From Burkholderiaceae bacterium (lineage in GTDB: Bacteria > Pseudomonadota > Gammaproteobacteria > Burkholderiales > Burkholderiaceae_D): a stretch of 5,309 nt of DNA. The stretch is from contig JACMLV010000894.1 in assembly GCA_014379395.1 (NCBI GenBank), positions 1 to 5,309 on the forward strand. The letters run 5' to 3'. Positions 5,017 to 5,309 of the stretch are shown here, in pieces. A program made the translations under genes and the position numbers. The notes under the pieces were generated by a model that was not told where the DNA came from, did not search any database, and saw only the letters and a list, made by a program, of their open reading frames with translations. The stretch's first letter is position 1. Each line of letters begins with the position of its first letter.

Positions 5017-5309
5017 ATGAGTAGTGCGAAAAAATCTGTTGAACGCCTGATCAAAAAATACCCGAACCGCCGTCTCTACGACACCCAGACGAGTTCGTAC
5101 ATCACGCTCACCGACGTCAAGCAGCTGGTGCTGGCCAACGAGGAATTCAGCGTGGTCGACGCCAAGACCAACGAAGACCTGACCCGCAGCATCCTGCTGC
5201 AAATCATCCTGGAAGAAGAGGCCAACGGCGTGCCGATGTTCTCGAGCGGCGTGCTGTCGCAGATCATCCGCTACTACGGCCACGCGATGCAGGGCATGAT
5301 GGGCTCCTA
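5017..5309 (+). CDS. phaR: Polyhydroxyalkanoate synthesis repressor PhaR, N-terminal part (runs off the window)
   Basis: PhaR is a cytoplasmic DNA-binding regulator that represses phasin and PHB-synthesis genes and is released when it binds PHB granules. The 97 complete codons visible cover the conserved N-terminal DNA-binding domain, with the hallmark LIKKYPNRRLYDT at residues 11-23, followed by YITLTDVKQLV and then DLTRSILLQIILEEE, leading into the start of the PHB-accumulation domain (SQIIRYYGHAMQGMMGS). The window ends in TA of the next codon, which is probably Tyr, as expected for the family. ATG 5017 is chosen because the family-like sequence starts there and AGTGGA (5004-5009) lies 7 nt upstream; GTG 5014 is an adjacent alternative. 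Codon use at the 5' end is A-rich (AAAAAATCT). The gene has its own promoter region with a possible autoregulatory repeat, so it is probably not part of the upstream operon. Its neighbour suggests a shared carbon-storage and acetyl-CoA context. Confidence 0.95.
   Translation, partial: MSSAKKSVERLIKKYPNRRLYDTQTSSYITLTDVKQLVLANEEFSVVDAKTNEDLTRSILLQIILEEEANGVPMFSSGVLSQIIRYYGHAMQGMMGS

Noticed and set aside
1..5309. CRISPR arrays, tRNA or rRNA genes, insertion sequences
   Set aside because: No regularly spaced repeats, no cloverleaf-like segment, and no transposase or terminal repeats; the palindrome at the left edge has no transposon features.

Overview
The window is GC-rich DNA, most likely from a betaproteobacterium of the order Burkholderiales and probably the Oxalobacteraceae (Massilia, Duganella or Janthinobacterium type). 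This is judged from the strong G/C third-position bias, a PhaR N-terminus that matches the beta-proteobacterial PHB regulator, and the co-occurrence of a CrbS-like kinase, a DnaQ-type exonuclease and a DUF294 nucleotidyltransferase. No database search was possible, so the family-level placement is inference.

Layout: positions 1-253 form a nearly perfect palindrome (arms 1-122 and 132-253, two mismatches, 9-nt centre). It cuts off the 5' end of a sensor histidine kinase gene, whose remaining part reads 151-1086. Three nucleotides later comes a stand-alone CheY-like receiver (1090-1464). Overlapping its stop by 4 nt is a 723-residue protein (1461-3632) with two membrane segments, a PAS-like region, a degenerate histidine-kinase core and a C-terminal DEDDh 3'-5' exonuclease. 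After 30 nt follows a short DUF294-type nucleotidyltransferase-like protein (3663-4784). All four are on the + strand and closely spaced, so they are probably one operon.

The 232-nt gap 4785-5016 is rich in signals: a candidate terminator at the end of the operon, a perfect TATAAT, a strong terminator-like hairpin just downstream of it, and two copies of a 17-nt repeat. It precedes phaR (5017 to beyond the window end), the polyhydroxybutyrate-synthesis repressor.

Working model: the kinase is the C-terminal part of a CrbS-like protein, a family in which an SLC5 solute-transporter domain is fused to a kinase and which controls acetate use. Exonuclease and DUF294 genes are frequent neighbours of that family. 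Here the receiver lacks a DNA-binding output domain, and the nuclease carries its own membrane-bound pseudo-kinase module. This suggests signalling by protein contact to a nuclease and a nucleotidyltransferase, a role that is not established. The adjacent phaR fits an acetyl-CoA/PHB carbon-storage theme but appears to be a separate transcription unit.
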